Under the pieces are notes generated by a model. The model saw nothing but the letters and a program-made list of their open reading frames with translations, was not told the origin of the DNA and searched no databases. A stretch of DNA of 64,000 nt from Ciona savignyi (taxonomy: Eukaryota; Chordata; Ascidiacea; Phlebobranchia; Cionidae), in contig CH003206.1 of assembly GCA_000149265.1 (NCBI GenBank), forward strand, positions 106,400 through 170,399, written 5' to 3'. A program made the translations under genes and the position numbers. The first letter of the stretch is position 1. Every line of letters starts with the position of its first letter. Of the stretch, positions 1 to 10,998 are shown piece by piece.

Positions 1-3000
1 ATAGGAATTTGCGTCTTGGATATACAGCACGCCTTCTGTAGTGAAGTAGGAAATATAGCCGTTGAACTCCGTTCCAACTTTAAACTTTGAATGTATTTCC
101 AAAGCACTTTTTCTGACTAAACTGTTTTGGATGAAAGAATCCACAATATCTTTGCACTCTATCTTGGTAACACCATCATCCAGCACACTAAGAACTCGCA
201 TTTCAACATCAATGTACTGGAAATTATTGAGAATGTGTCTCTGGTGGGATAAGGTCCAACAGGCTGCAGTACAGAATGGTTGATATTCATCGGAAATCAT
301 CATTTTTGAAGCCTGCGCTCCAAGCAGACTATGAATCGCAGGTAAGCAACGAAGACTGGACGTCTCCACAACCTGGTAATTGATTGTATAATTTTACTGT
401 TTAGTTTCTTTTTATTAAGTTTAGTTTTTTTCCGCTTCTTCATTACATGAAGAAAATTGGTATAATTATTTTAAGTTAAGGAGACAGGATTAAACGGCAA
501 AAGTACAGTAGTTAAAACACAACAGTAAACATAACCATTTAACAGAGAAAAAAATGTGGCCGTTTTACATCAAATTAAAATGAAATTGTGACAAATCAAG
601 TTACAGCGGAGGTAAAAACCATTTTTAAACTCGATAAATAAGGCATGATTGGTCATGGCATAAGGTCTGCTTGCATTTCCCCATGAACGGGTGTAAACAG
701 GAATAATACAATTCCGACATTTCTTGAAAAAACTTACAGCATAAAAATATCATTACTTCCGTATCTTTCAAACAAAAACCGTTTTGTTTTTTTTATTTAA
801 ATTTTATTGTTTTTTTCCAGGAGTGCCTAATAAGGCACTGATGCTTATAAAGGCGAACAAAAACATGCAAAATACTTTGTATTTATTTCCAAACACCCTA
901 ATCAACAATTATTGTGTTTAATAAAAGATTTTAGCAATACATCTAAAAGCCCCCCAAAAAATTGGTATTTTTTCTGTAAACAAATTTCTACGACAGGTGG
1001 AATAAAACTTTATTGCACTCTATTTAGTTTCAAGAAAAGCAACAGATTTTACCACGATTGCAATTAACCAGACTTTGTTGATACTTTTTTAAAAGTGATA
1101 TGTTAGTATGTCTAACCGATTAGCTAGGTACATTAGTACGTCGCCTTTCAGTCGAAGGGTTGCAGGTTTGAAACTAGTTTCTAGCTAGTCGGTTGTGTCT
1201 TTGGGCAAGGCACTTTGCTAAATTGAACATGTGAATCATACAAAACACACAGCAATAGCTTCAATGACCCGAGGTAATCTGATGATTGCCTGTGTGAGAA
1301 TAGCCCCTTTGTTTCCTATTCACGGGGACAAACATAAATATTCTGCTACTCCTATGGTAACCCTGCCCATTGACTGCCCATACACAGCACAGTTAACTAA
1401 ATATTTATTTGATTATTCTGATAAGTGATGAAGGGAGCCTAGCAAAAACTAGTTTTCCTGAGAGCCATAATATTTACTGAGCATATGAGACCAAGCAACT
1501 AGCCTTTCCCTAACTGCATAACATCATTCCTGTCATTTGCAGCAAAATTTGATATTTTACAGCCAAAGTACAATACAGTAAAATTGTTGCATAATTTTGC
1601 ATCTCGAAATCCCAATTACAGCCATTTGCCTACCTCATAATTCCCATAGTCTACTACCTCATAATTCCCATAGTCTATTACCTCATAATTTCCATAGTCT
1701 ATAAAGTGAACTTTCCATGATCCTGATGATTGAACTGATATTAGTTTTGCTCGATACCATTGCCCATCCTCATACATGCAAGCACATATTGCTCCTGTAG
1801 ATTGTACATTTGTATTATATACGTGATAAGATGAAAAGAAAAAGTTAATAAAAAAAGTATGAATCAACTTTAAATTTACTTAACAGCATCATAGAAATTT
1901 AGTCCAAACATAAAAATCTTTAGATTTCTATTTAAATAAAAGTTTTAACCTAATTGGATAACCCTTTCATGCCAATAAATCGGAGATATGACATGTCTGT
2001 CATGAGCGTGACACAGAAAAAATCGGAGTAAAATCAAAATGTGTTTCCTTTAGAATCAAAGGGAACCCATAATAAGATTCGATGTTAAGTGGATCTAGTT
2101 TTACAAATTAAAGCAAATTTATACCTGGGGTTTTCTTATATGCTTTTGACTGCGACTGCATAAACAAATTGTAGTTTCCCGACTTAAGGATCGATTCCCA
2201 TCTTTAGTTACTAAACCCACAAGCAACATAATACAGTCGGACCGGTTAGTCTTATGGCTTAGCGCAACGCCTTTCAACGTAAGATTTCACTTAACGGACT
2301 TTACCTGAACCCAGCGGATTAATATGTTCTACTAAATTGAAGTAACATGTGAATTATACATAACATATTGCAATAGCTCCGGTAACCCGACGGTGGGCAC
2401 GAGTTGGTGTGACGATTGCCTGTGTGTTAACCCGCTTGGTTTTTCCATTCCTGGGGATAAACAAGAATATCCTATCTTATCCTATATATCCTATCTCCTA
2501 CATTCCGACAATTGTTTAACCGGTGGTGCAAAAATTTGGCCTAAGTAAAATGTTTAATTTTAAGTATAAATAATTTATAGCAGAATTTTTGTTTACATTA
2601 GTTTAGTTTATTTTTTAACTTCTTCATTACATTAAAGAAGAATAGCATACCAGACATACTCGCAGATAGTTCGCAATTATTTTTCTTATATATTTTTAAA
2701 ATATAGGGGAGCAATTTACTTGACATAAGTGCAAACCGCCACCAACTCAGAACAAGATTGAAAGTTTTCAGCTATTGCAAGTACTGTGTGAAAATTATGG
2801 TCTGCGCTTGGGTACATGCACTCATTATCGCTTACATGTGTCAATAAACATATTTTGATTATATTAAGCCCTACAAAAAAACAAAATAGGAAGTTATCTG
2901 TGCAAAAAAATAGGAAAAAAGGCCTTTTTAAATACGTAGATGTTTACCGTAACTTATGTGAAGGTCAACTCTGAATTAAACTTTTTTAACACAAAACTAT

Positions 3001-5330
3001 TAGTGCGACCTATACAGTGGCACAATCTATTGGCGAGTATATACGGTAATTATTTTAAGTTAAGGAAGCAAAATAAAGCAAAACTACAGTAGTTAAAACC
3101 TGCCAGTGAATACCCATGGTATAAAAGAGAAAAAAATAACATTAAACCTTAAGTGGTTTTAGGTGCAATTTAAAAGACAAGAGTGTAGATTGCGATTGGG
3201 TCCTTGGTTTTAATAAATTAAAAATCTTAATCATACACAAACCAATGCAATATCTCTAGTAACCCAACTGGACGCGAGACAATCTGACGATTTCCTATTT
3301 GTTACTGCCCCTTGCATTTTCCTATTCACAGTGATAAACATGAATATCCTGTCCCATTATAGGCAAGTTAATATCCTATCCTAAAGTACCTTCAGTTGGG
3401 TTTAAAATTGGGCCCATGCCACCTGCCTTCAATTGGAGATCTTCAGACAGTTCTTCATACTGGTCCATTTCCGACTGGTTCATTTGAGCATAAAGTATAA
3501 GGTTTCCATCTAATAATTTGAATCATCATTTAGGTCAAAGCCTTAATTTTGGTGTTGTTCATGTTAGTTATTACCCGACCAATTGGTCTAGTGATTTAGT
3601 GCGTCGCATTTCAGTTGGAGGGTTGCAGATTCAAAGCTGGTTGAGGTAATCTGACGATTGCCCTTGTTTTAACATACATTGCGTTCTCCCATTCACAGGC
3701 ATAAACATTATTATCCTGTACCGTACTAGTGTGACATTTGGAAAGCACTATTTCCTATCAAAATCTACCATTTTTTTATATCATATTCTTAATACTAAAC
3801 AGTCAGAAGCAAAAAAATGGTAAATAATTAGTAATTGACTGTTCTGTGACTTGTTAATATATTTACGCTCACGATACTTAGAATGCTTTATTAATTAAAA
3901 TTTATTAGTTAACTTGGTAAAATTGAACCTAGCAGACTAAAGAATAGCTTTGCAGGTTAGTGCTTCGCATTTCAGCCGAAGGGGTATGTATAGGTTCAAA
4001 AATGGGTTGTTAGCTTGTTGGTTCTGTACTTATAATTAACACTTAGCGGACATTGTCTAAACTCAGTGAATTGATTGGTTCTACAAAATTGATTGTGTAA
4101 ATTAATTGTACACAACACACTGCAATGCAATAGCTTGGTTCACCTAACTGTGAGGGCAAGGTGATTGGATGATTACTTGTGTGTTAACGACCTTTGTGTT
4201 TTCCCATTAATGGGGATTAAGATAAATATCCTATTCTATAATCACACTACAGGTTACCAACAATTCAAAAATAAAAATCTTTTAAAATAAACGAAAACCA
4301 GTTATACGGCAGGGCTATAAAAACGGGTAAATAGGATATTAATCCTTACAGAACTTAAACACCCAGGAACTATACTTGATTATTGCCAGTTTTCCCTACT
4401 ACACATTTACACATGCGTCTAGAGACAGAACGGTAGTCTGATTTTTCTCTGCTGGATGGCGCTATTTATCAGCTGTACTAAAGCGGGGAGGAGGAAAACT
4501 ACTCACTAAAATTACGGACACTAATTTTAACCCATTCCTGAACACTAAACTTAACCGCAAGACTAACACCAACTCTAGCCCCATGTTTATTAGACCATTT
4601 ACGCATTTTAAGTAAATAGTGTTTACAATCAAAAAAACTGCAAAGAGATCGATTACTTTAACCAATGCTTGGACAAATTCCAACAATGCTCAGACAAGCT
4701 GAATGCGGCGTTATGATGAGTTTGTTTATAACTAAGAAACAAAAGAGTTTAAAAAGCCGAAAAAAACCTCCCCGTCGGGGAATCGAACCACAGTCTCCCG
4801 CGTTACAGGCGGCGACACTTACCACTATACTAACAAGGAATACGATTAGGAAGTGCGAAGTGCGAAAACTAGTATAAGACCACTCAGTCGCGTGTGCCTC
4901 TAAATACTACAGGACCACTTGGATCACTTAGATTGCTATGGAAAGTAATTCTAACCCTGTCCCAAACACTAATCTCAACCCCAGAACTAACTTTAACCCC
5001 AACCCTAACATTAATATTAAAAATAGTCACTCCCCAGATAATTCCAAAAAAATAAATAGCGCCACCAAGCAGAGAAAAATTACACTACCGTTCGGTCCCT
5101 AGTCGCATCTCACATTTACCTTAAAAAAAGTACAGAACCTATATCTAAAAATCACATATTTCAGTATAAAAATGATAAAAATGCAAAGAAAATACTATAA
5201 TTATCAAAATACTTTTATACATTTTACTTACCGGAATCAATATGTGCATCAGTAATAAAGCCTTTACAATTTACATTATGAAGTACATCCACTATATTGC
5301 TTTTATCCATTGCAATCTTTAATTTGTGTT
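1..5330 (-). CDS. Multi-Tudor domain protein (partial, 3' end beyond left edge)
   Basis: Exons seen, in transcript order: 5330-5232 (possible), 1794-1682 (or to 1658 or 1634), and 372-1 (open to the edge). The 1794 exon is a Tudor core: the motif WYRA, then KVHFIDYGNYE, which carries the aromatic-cage residues. It joins in phase 0 to exon 372-1, which opens VVETSSLRCLP, the usual continuation of an extended Tudor domain. Near the left edge this exon begins the next Tudor unit (FKVGTEFNGYISYF). Exon 5330-5232 has a strong acceptor, ends in phase 1 with GTAAGT, and fits the phase of the Tudor exon; it contains an ATG at 5310 that may be the start, but I cannot tell whether it is first or internal. 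Tudor proteins bind dimethyl-arginine tails, typically Piwi-type proteins in germ granules. Which TDRD or TDRD-like member this is cannot be said from this part. Odd: the splice donor of the core exon lies in a 24-bp unit repeated three times. Confidence 0.85.
404..560. repeat. Dispersed repeat D
   Basis: Shared blocks are a tttagtttattttt start, a cttcattacatt segment, and a later aaaacggcaaaa / cagtagttaaa stretch. Related copies are seen at about 2600-2660, 3040-3140, 8755-8900, 11105-11300, 29930-30000, 43885-44010 and 57085-57210. Its class is unknown to me. Confidence 0.5.
1113..1350 (+). repeat. SINE A copy (tRNA-derived)
   Basis: It has the tRNA-like head (gtcgcctttcag, then ggttgcaggtttgaaac as a B-box-like part) and the 3' body ending in cacggggacaaacataaata. 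The central part is shortened. Confidence 0.75.
1634..1705 (-). repeat. 24-bp unit x3 carrying the exon's splice donor
   Basis: Three tandem units encode DYGNYEV. Each contains GAG followed by GTA, giving possible donors after 1682 (GTAATA), 1658 (GTAGTA) and 1634 (GTAGGC). All three leave the frame in phase 0, so the choice changes only the number of DYGNYEV copies. Confidence 0.85.
2235..2495 (+). repeat. SINE A copy
   Basis: It is nearly full length, from ggaccggttagtcttatgg to a tail of repeated tatcctatc. Confidence 0.75.
3229..3357 (+). repeat. SINE A 3' fragment
   Basis: Only the body from atcatacacaa to aacatgaatatcctg is present; the tRNA-like head is missing. Confidence 0.65.
3573..3722 (+). 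repeat. SINE A, internally deleted
   Basis: The tRNA-like head (tagtgcgtcgcatttcag) is joined directly to gaggtaatctgacgattgcc, skipping the middle. Confidence 0.65.
3955..4240 (+). repeat. SINE A copy
   Basis: It starts with ggttagtgcttcgcatttc and ends at ataaatatcctattc. It is diverged but nearly full length. Confidence 0.7.
4405..5117. mobile_element. Foldback (long terminal inverted repeat) element
   Basis: The ends are inverted copies of about 65 bp. The left arm at about 4405-4470 and the reverse complement of about 5052-5117 share gaacggtagt, atttttctctgct and tggcgctatttat, with scattered mismatches. The interior holds the tRNA-Asp-like sequence and a stretch rich in taaccc / aacccc. 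No transposase frame is visible, so it would be non-autonomous. Confidence 0.6.
4768..4839 (-). tRNA. tRNA-Asp-like gene or pseudogene, anticodon GTA
   Basis: The 72-nt sequence has the order of a metazoan tRNA-Asp: acceptor strand TCCTTGT pairs with ACGGGGA (two G-U pairs), A-box region TAGTATAGTGGTAAGT, B-box GGTTCGATTCC. The anticodon loop reads CTGTAAC, so the anticodon is GTA (Tyr-type) instead of GTC. The first anticodon-stem pair is G-G and one T-stem pair is mismatched (TGTGG against CCCCG). I infer a decayed copy, but an expressed tRNA cannot be excluded. It lies inside an inverted-repeat element. Confidence 0.6.
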
Positions 5331-5436
5331 CTAAATGAAACAAAATAAGTACAAGGGGCTTTAATACTAATGTGCAGGACAGGAACACTCATCTGCAGGA
5401 CAGCACACTATTCTGTTGGACAGTAGGAAGAGCGGT

Positions 5437-5690
5437 ACCTCTAAATGCTACAGGATTAGTTGGAGCGCTTAAATCGCTCACTATACTTCATAATACCAAA
5501 ACCCCACTCAAATAAAGATTATGATATTAATGTCAGGGTTGGGGTAAAGTTAATTAATGCAGTCAGAGGGTTGAGATCAGTGTTCTAAGGTTGAGATCAG
5601 TGTTTGGGACAGGGTTAGAATTATATTTCATAGCAATCTAAGTGATTCAAACGATCCAAGTGATCCTGTAGTATTTAGAGGCACCCTGGG
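5437..5690. mobile_element. Short inverted-repeat element
   Basis: The left end ggtacctctaaatgctacag matches the reverse complement of the right end, which reads ggtgcctctaaatactacag. The similarity runs on for about 45 bp. A related end sits at about 4895-4985 inside the neighbouring foldback element, followed by the same aaccctgtccc text. It is non-autonomous. Confidence 0.6.
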
Positions 5691-7107
5691 AAAAGGGGTG
5701 GAGGGGTATTTATATCACGAACATAAGTGGAAGTGGGTATATCATAAGCGGGATAAGTTATATCACAATAGAACCAATCTTGCTCATGTAAGTAATGAAA
5801 ATACTTCTTCATGCTCATGGTATAACCTGTCCCACTCAAGTTAATGACCAAATACCCTGTCCTACTCATGTTGGTGACTAAAATACTTTGTCCCGCAAAG
5901 AAAATAATAAATAAACCAGTGAAACCACTGGGATTTACAATTTACATTAGGGCAACGTCCACCGGAACCAGTACACTTTAATACGTCGGCACTGGTTTGG
6001 GTTTGATTCACAACCTTTCGGATGTGACTCTCTATCGCGCCGTACAAGGAATCCGTTGGACTTAAAAAATCTAAATGTAATACTTATGATAACAACAAAT
6101 ATCGTAAGCTGTCGTACTGTAATCAATTAAACTTTAACGTATCGAGCACGTTTTATAACAATCGCGCTGTGAAAGAGCGCGCCAAAGCTTTTGTGTTCGC
6201 GGATAATTTTATAGGATAGTTAAAATAAAGTTATTACTAATTTGCAGCATAATATTCCAGTTACAGAAAAATTATTTCTTTTATACATATATAAAACTGA
6301 TATCTTGGAACACGAAAATGGTGCTGTATGCAAAAATTAAGCAAACACATGCGGAAACACTGCAGAATATTTTTTTAGCTATTATATATTTGGATTTTAC
6401 CGTGTATTTCTATTTCTTTTAAAAAGCTATTAATATATTTTACCGTAAGTAAAATGTATTTTACTGTAGGTAAAAAACTAAAAAAAATTAAACTGAACTT
6501 TTATTAATTGGTTTGATTTTTTCTCCCGACTTGTGAAAAGTAGAGTTTTAAATTTCATACGTACGTCACTGTTGAAATTAATCACTAATAGAAATAGAGA
6601 ACAAAGGAACAAATATAATTGCTATATTGTGTGTCTTTTGTGTCGGAGTATAAAATTTCACCAGAATATTGCGAAATACTTCTTTGTGCCCGAAGTCTGA
6701 ACCCGGTTACTGTTACCCGTGCCACTTTAACGTACCAGTTTATCATTACAAAAAAGAGAGATCGCGTTTAAGCATTTTTGTTTCTTACCTTCTCCTTAGG
6801 TTGTTGTGGTAGCTATCGTGTTATTGCATAATACTTCAAATTTAAGTTGGAAAAATTCTAAAATTGATGCTTAATGATTTTAAATGCCAAAATTAACAAT
6901 AAGTATAAAATTCGGGTACTATTTCGAAATTTAGGAGTAAGATTTCGCAAGATTTATGTAATAAAATGTTCAGTAGACTAGGACTTCAAAGTTACCGGGT
7001 CTGTTTACCAACCTCTTCGCTGTTGTTATTGCAGCATTGGTTGGCGGTTGCGGCAAATATGTAGATATTTAAGTATAAACGCTCGTGTCTTCCAGTTCAG
7101 TGCATAA
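5691..7107. other. Intergenic region between Tudor and KLHL genes
   Basis: A minus-strand open frame at 6047-5862 (61 codons) contains aatgtaaattgtaaa, also present in the possible Tudor exon at 5330-5232. It may be an exon remnant or an upstream exon, but I could not place it. The rest is AT-rich and would hold the divergent promoters. Confidence 0.4.
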
Positions 7108-7119
7108 ATGCAACCATGA
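7108..7119 (+). promoter_or_regulatory. Minimal uORF overlapping the KLHL start
   Basis: ATG CAA CCA TGA: three codons and a stop whose last bases overlap the KLHL ATG. This arrangement could lower initiation or allow re-initiation. It matters only if the transcript starts upstream of 7108. Confidence 0.5.
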
Positions 7120-10068
7120 AGAAAACAGACCATGCCGCCATTTTATTCAGGGAAATGAGCAAATTTCGAGAAGTCGGATTATTATGTGATATTGTAGTCC
7201 CTGGAAAAATAAAAGTTGAGTCAGCTCACAGAATCGTTCTTCTGAGCGCTAAAAGCTGCGATGGTGAAACCAGCTCAGATGAAGAACAATTTTCAACTTC
7301 AAGTGAAGACTCTGTTGAAGCCGCCTATCTGCCCCTGGAAAAGACCTCAAATAATGCAAAGCATAAATCGGTCAACAGTTCCCTGCAGCAAAGACTGGGA
7401 AATTTAAACGAGTTGCGTCTGCACAACTGCTGTTGCGATGTAACTTTAAAAACCGAAACCTCACAGCACGACGCCCATAGAGTGGTGCTAGCCGCATGTA
7501 GTGATTATTTCCGTGCCATGTTCACACTTAATATGAAAGAAAACCGCATGAACTCAATTGAACTAAAAGGAATTGACAGTCACTACTTTCAAAAAGTATT
7601 GGAATTCATATACACCGGTGAAATCCTGCTAAATCCAAGTGAATCAATGGAAATAATGCACATCGCCGTTTACTATCAAATCCATGAACTAGTATACAGC
7701 TGCAAGGCATACTTATTGTCACAGATCTCAACCACAAACTGTTGCAGTTTGTATCAGCTTGGGAAAGATTTGGGCCTTGAATCATTTGCCAAAACTTGCT
7801 TCAAGTTCGTACACGACCACTTTGATGATCTCACTCCAATCGACTGTGATGTTGGGTTATTGGATAAAGAAGCGTTGCTAAGATGCTTGAAGAGCAACCT
7901 TCTAGGTGGTGGAACTCCGAATTCGAAATCCGAACAAAAGATATTTCAAGTCGTACTAAATTGGCTGAATGTACATGCTTTTGACATTTCTCCGAATTTT
8001 GTTGATGAAATCCTAACGAACCTCAGATTCGCGTTAATCCCATTTGAAACATTGGAATTGTGTTTTGATGAACTTAAAAAGATATTTCGTGATGCCAAAC
8101 TTGATCAGTGTTACAAGGATGTAATCGCAAGTCATATAACCTCCGCAACACACTACCACAGCCATGTGTATGAACAGCCGTTCCTGCAAACCAGACACAC
8201 CAAACTCCGCACGGAAGTGCAGAAACTTGCGTGTGTGGACGGCGTTTTAACTCAAAGTGACCTTCAACTTCCAACCGACTTTCCTGAGCAACTCGACAGT
8301 GACGTCTTTGTCAACGAGACCGACTCAACCGTCCGAGACCCGTTTCACAGTGTGGTTGTGCTCAATGGATTCGTGTTCGTGTTGGGTGGAACACGGTACT
8401 ACAGGAATGGATACAGGTATTCACAGGTTTTGTTTAAAATTTACAAATTGTTGAATTATACAGCTATTAAAGTTTCAAACAACATTTGACCATGTTTCAG
8501 ATTAAAATGGTTTATAACTAAACTAAGTTACAGGTACGGTATTTAATAGTATACAATTGGAAACTTATGTTCAAAAGTACAGTTAACGAATAATTATTAT
8601 ACCAGAGTCGATGGGCCTATACCACAAAATATAAAGACAGCTGACACATCACTATGGCCTAGATTATATTGGTGGTTAACCTACTTGTAAACCACTGTGC
8701 TAAACAATTTAATAAAGTGGTACTGTATCTTTTTGAAATGTTGACTGAGTAAAATGTATTTGTGTTTTAAGTATATTTATTTTTTGCCACAGTATTAAAT
8801 AATTGCAAATGAATTAAATCATAACACACGAACAGGAAAATACGACAAAACAAACATTTTAAACACATCATTTAAAAAAAGGAAAACAATTTTGGGCGTG
8901 GATTTTAACCAGGATTCATTCGTTTTAGTTCATCAGTGCTTCGATACGACCCTCGATTGAACCGGTGGACCGAATTATCGGACATGCTGCATGAACGCGC
9001 CGATTTCGTGGCGTGTGTGGTTGGAGAGAATATCTATGTGGTCGGTGGGCGGAACAGATTTGGAGCGATTTCTCGTTGCGAGAAGTACGATTGCCGGTTG
9101 AATGAGTGGACGCCGATTATGAACCTGCCTCAGGTATGCTTGGTGGGACTTTAAGAATGTTTCCTGGCAGGAAACTGTGCTAATGTTGCCATAGTTAATC
9201 AAAAATATTTAGCTCACGTATTTAATTTTTTGACAAAATTTTATTTTGAATTTGTTTTAACTGAACACAATAGTAGTTTTGTCGCATTAAATTAATCAAT
9301 GCAATAAAATTAAAAACAAACTGTGCAAAATACATAAATATATTTATTTATATCTTAAGACATGCCGAAAATTGTTTTCCTTTTTCATTTATTAAGCTGA
9401 GCTGTCTTATTTAGATGAAAAATATTATTTAATGTTTTTTTAGTTATTGATCCATTTAATATGATTATTTTTCTCAATTTATGTTCTCAGACTACCCATA
9501 AACTACATATGCTTAACATGATTCATATATCAACACATTCATATATTAACACAGTCATAAAAATTTTCTTTCCTCTTAGGGCATCTACATGGCGTCTGGG
9601 GTTAGTTTGAACGGCTGCATCTACGTAGCTGGTGGCTTCAATGACTGTGAAGCATTGGGGAGCATGATGAGGTATTCGACCATCACCAACTCATGGGAGG
9701 AGATGGTATCCCCGATGATGGTCGACCGCGGATACCACGTAATGATACAGGGACCCGATGAGAAGTTATGGGTGGTGGGAGGTGTCGATAACCCGTTCGC
9801 TGGGAGAAATGTATGGGAGATCGAAGCATTCGACACAACCAGTAACAACTGGTTGTTTCTTGGGCAAGTTCTTCCAGTCCAACCTTTCCTTTCTACTCTG
9901 CGGCTCAACGTGTGCAAGAATGATCGCAACCACATCTGCGTCTTCTCCGTCTCCAAGCCGCTTGCTTATCCCAGTGTAGCGTATGATGATACCGAACGAA
10001 TGTGGTATCAGATGCGCAACTATGCAGATTTTCCCAACATTGCTATTGATGGGTGTGTTATTAAATAG
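7116..10068 (+). CDS. BTB-BACK-Kelch (KLHL) protein
   Basis: Coding exons are 7116-8416, 8929-9133 and 9580-10068, giving about 664 aa; phases (2, 0) fit exactly. The spliced frame crosses the first junction as GYSSSVLRYDP, the usual kelch pattern. Order: residues about 17-45 look like the front of a BTB fold (LLCDIVV, AHRIVLLSA), then an acidic/serine stretch, then a complete BTB domain at about 97-202 (CDVT, HRVVLAACSDYFRAMF), BACK at about 207-310, and kelch repeats from about 412 (FVLGG, IYVVGG, IYVAGG, LWVVGG, then a degenerate blade). KLHL proteins are usually substrate adaptors for Cullin-3 ubiquitin ligases; the target is unknown here. The start has a good context (accATGa). A short upstream ATG overlaps it. 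AATAAA follows at 10305. The exact KLHL orthologue is not assigned. Confidence 0.93.
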
Positions 10069-10304
10069 TTAATTTTGGTTGAATTACCAATATTAAGTTT
10101 TTTTCATATTGTGCTAAAACTTTCTGATCAAAATAGCAGACTGTGCTAAAACGTAAGGTGTACTGTGTTATGCCATAGATAATATGGTGTTTTTTAGGGT
10201 TTCTAAACTTCCAAATATGTAGTTATTGCGCCGTATATTTCTTATGTCTTTGTTGTTCCTATTTTTCATTGTTCTGATTTTCAAATCATGTCAACATTAA
10301 GTTG

Positions 10305-10310
10305 AATAAA
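10305..10310 (+). terminator. Likely polyadenylation signal of KLHL
   Basis: AATAAA lies about 240 bp after the KLHL stop codon; it is the first canonical signal I see downstream. Confidence 0.6.
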
Positions 10311-10998
10311 AAAATTTCATACAAAAACCCAACGTTTTATTGCTTGCAAATCAGCCTAGTTAGAATGGTATCACAAATTGATTAGTCAGCATATTATAAT
10401 GCTGAGAAAGGTAAAGAAGTTTTAAAAATGTTGGTATAATTAAATTTTTTTTTCAGCTGTTTTAAAACTTTAAGTCTTTAATGAAAACATTCGTTGATTT
10501 TAAAATCCAAACAAAGAATATGAAACTGCGATTTAATGTTCACCGTAACTAATATCTACTAGAACTACACAGGGGGAGATTAAACATAAAACCACCCGAT
10601 GTGTTGCAACATTTTGCTACACATCTGTGTAATGCAAATAGAACTTTATATCTACAAACACACAGATATAAATAGCCTGTGAATAGAATAATTTCCCATA
10701 AAGAAAAACTCCTTTTTCCTTTAAACTTAATTAAAAATTCTCAGTTTCATGATGTGACACCGATTTTTTATGTTTTTTTACCAGGTTTTTTTGTGAACTT
10801 TTATATATATATGTGTATCTGTCATTATTTTTTATTAAACCAACACACTCTGTCCCACAGATACAACACACAATTTCCAAAGTTTATCAAGATTTACAGT
10901 TTATTTACACAAGTATCACATGGGAAAACCACACGATGTACTCGAGACGGCTACCAATGGTACAAATTGTCAATTTCAGCACAAAATGTTGGTTTCGT
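10311..10998. other. Convergent 3' region between KLHL and hnRNP L
   Basis: No gene is seen. On the minus strand AATAAA occurs at 10905-10900 and 10836-10831, candidate poly(A) signals for the hnRNP L transcript. Confidence 0.5.

Larger units (their letters stand above)
373..1633. other. Tudor-gene intron with repeats
   Basis: This intron holds a copy of dispersed repeat D at about 404-560 and a SINE A copy at 1113-1350. I see no further exon in it. Confidence 0.6.
1795..5231. other. Repeat-filled intron of the Tudor gene
   Basis: SINE A copies or fragments lie at 2235-2495, 3229-3357, 3573-3722 and 3955-4240. Repeat D pieces lie near 2600-2660 and 3040-3140. An inverted-repeat element spans 4405-5117. 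No exon was recognised. Confidence 0.55.

Noticed and set aside
8417..8489. Extension of the KLHL exon 1 frame to a stop at 8489
   Set aside because: A good donor (CAG|GTATTC) at 8417 joins in frame to the next kelch exon; the extension is intron read-through.
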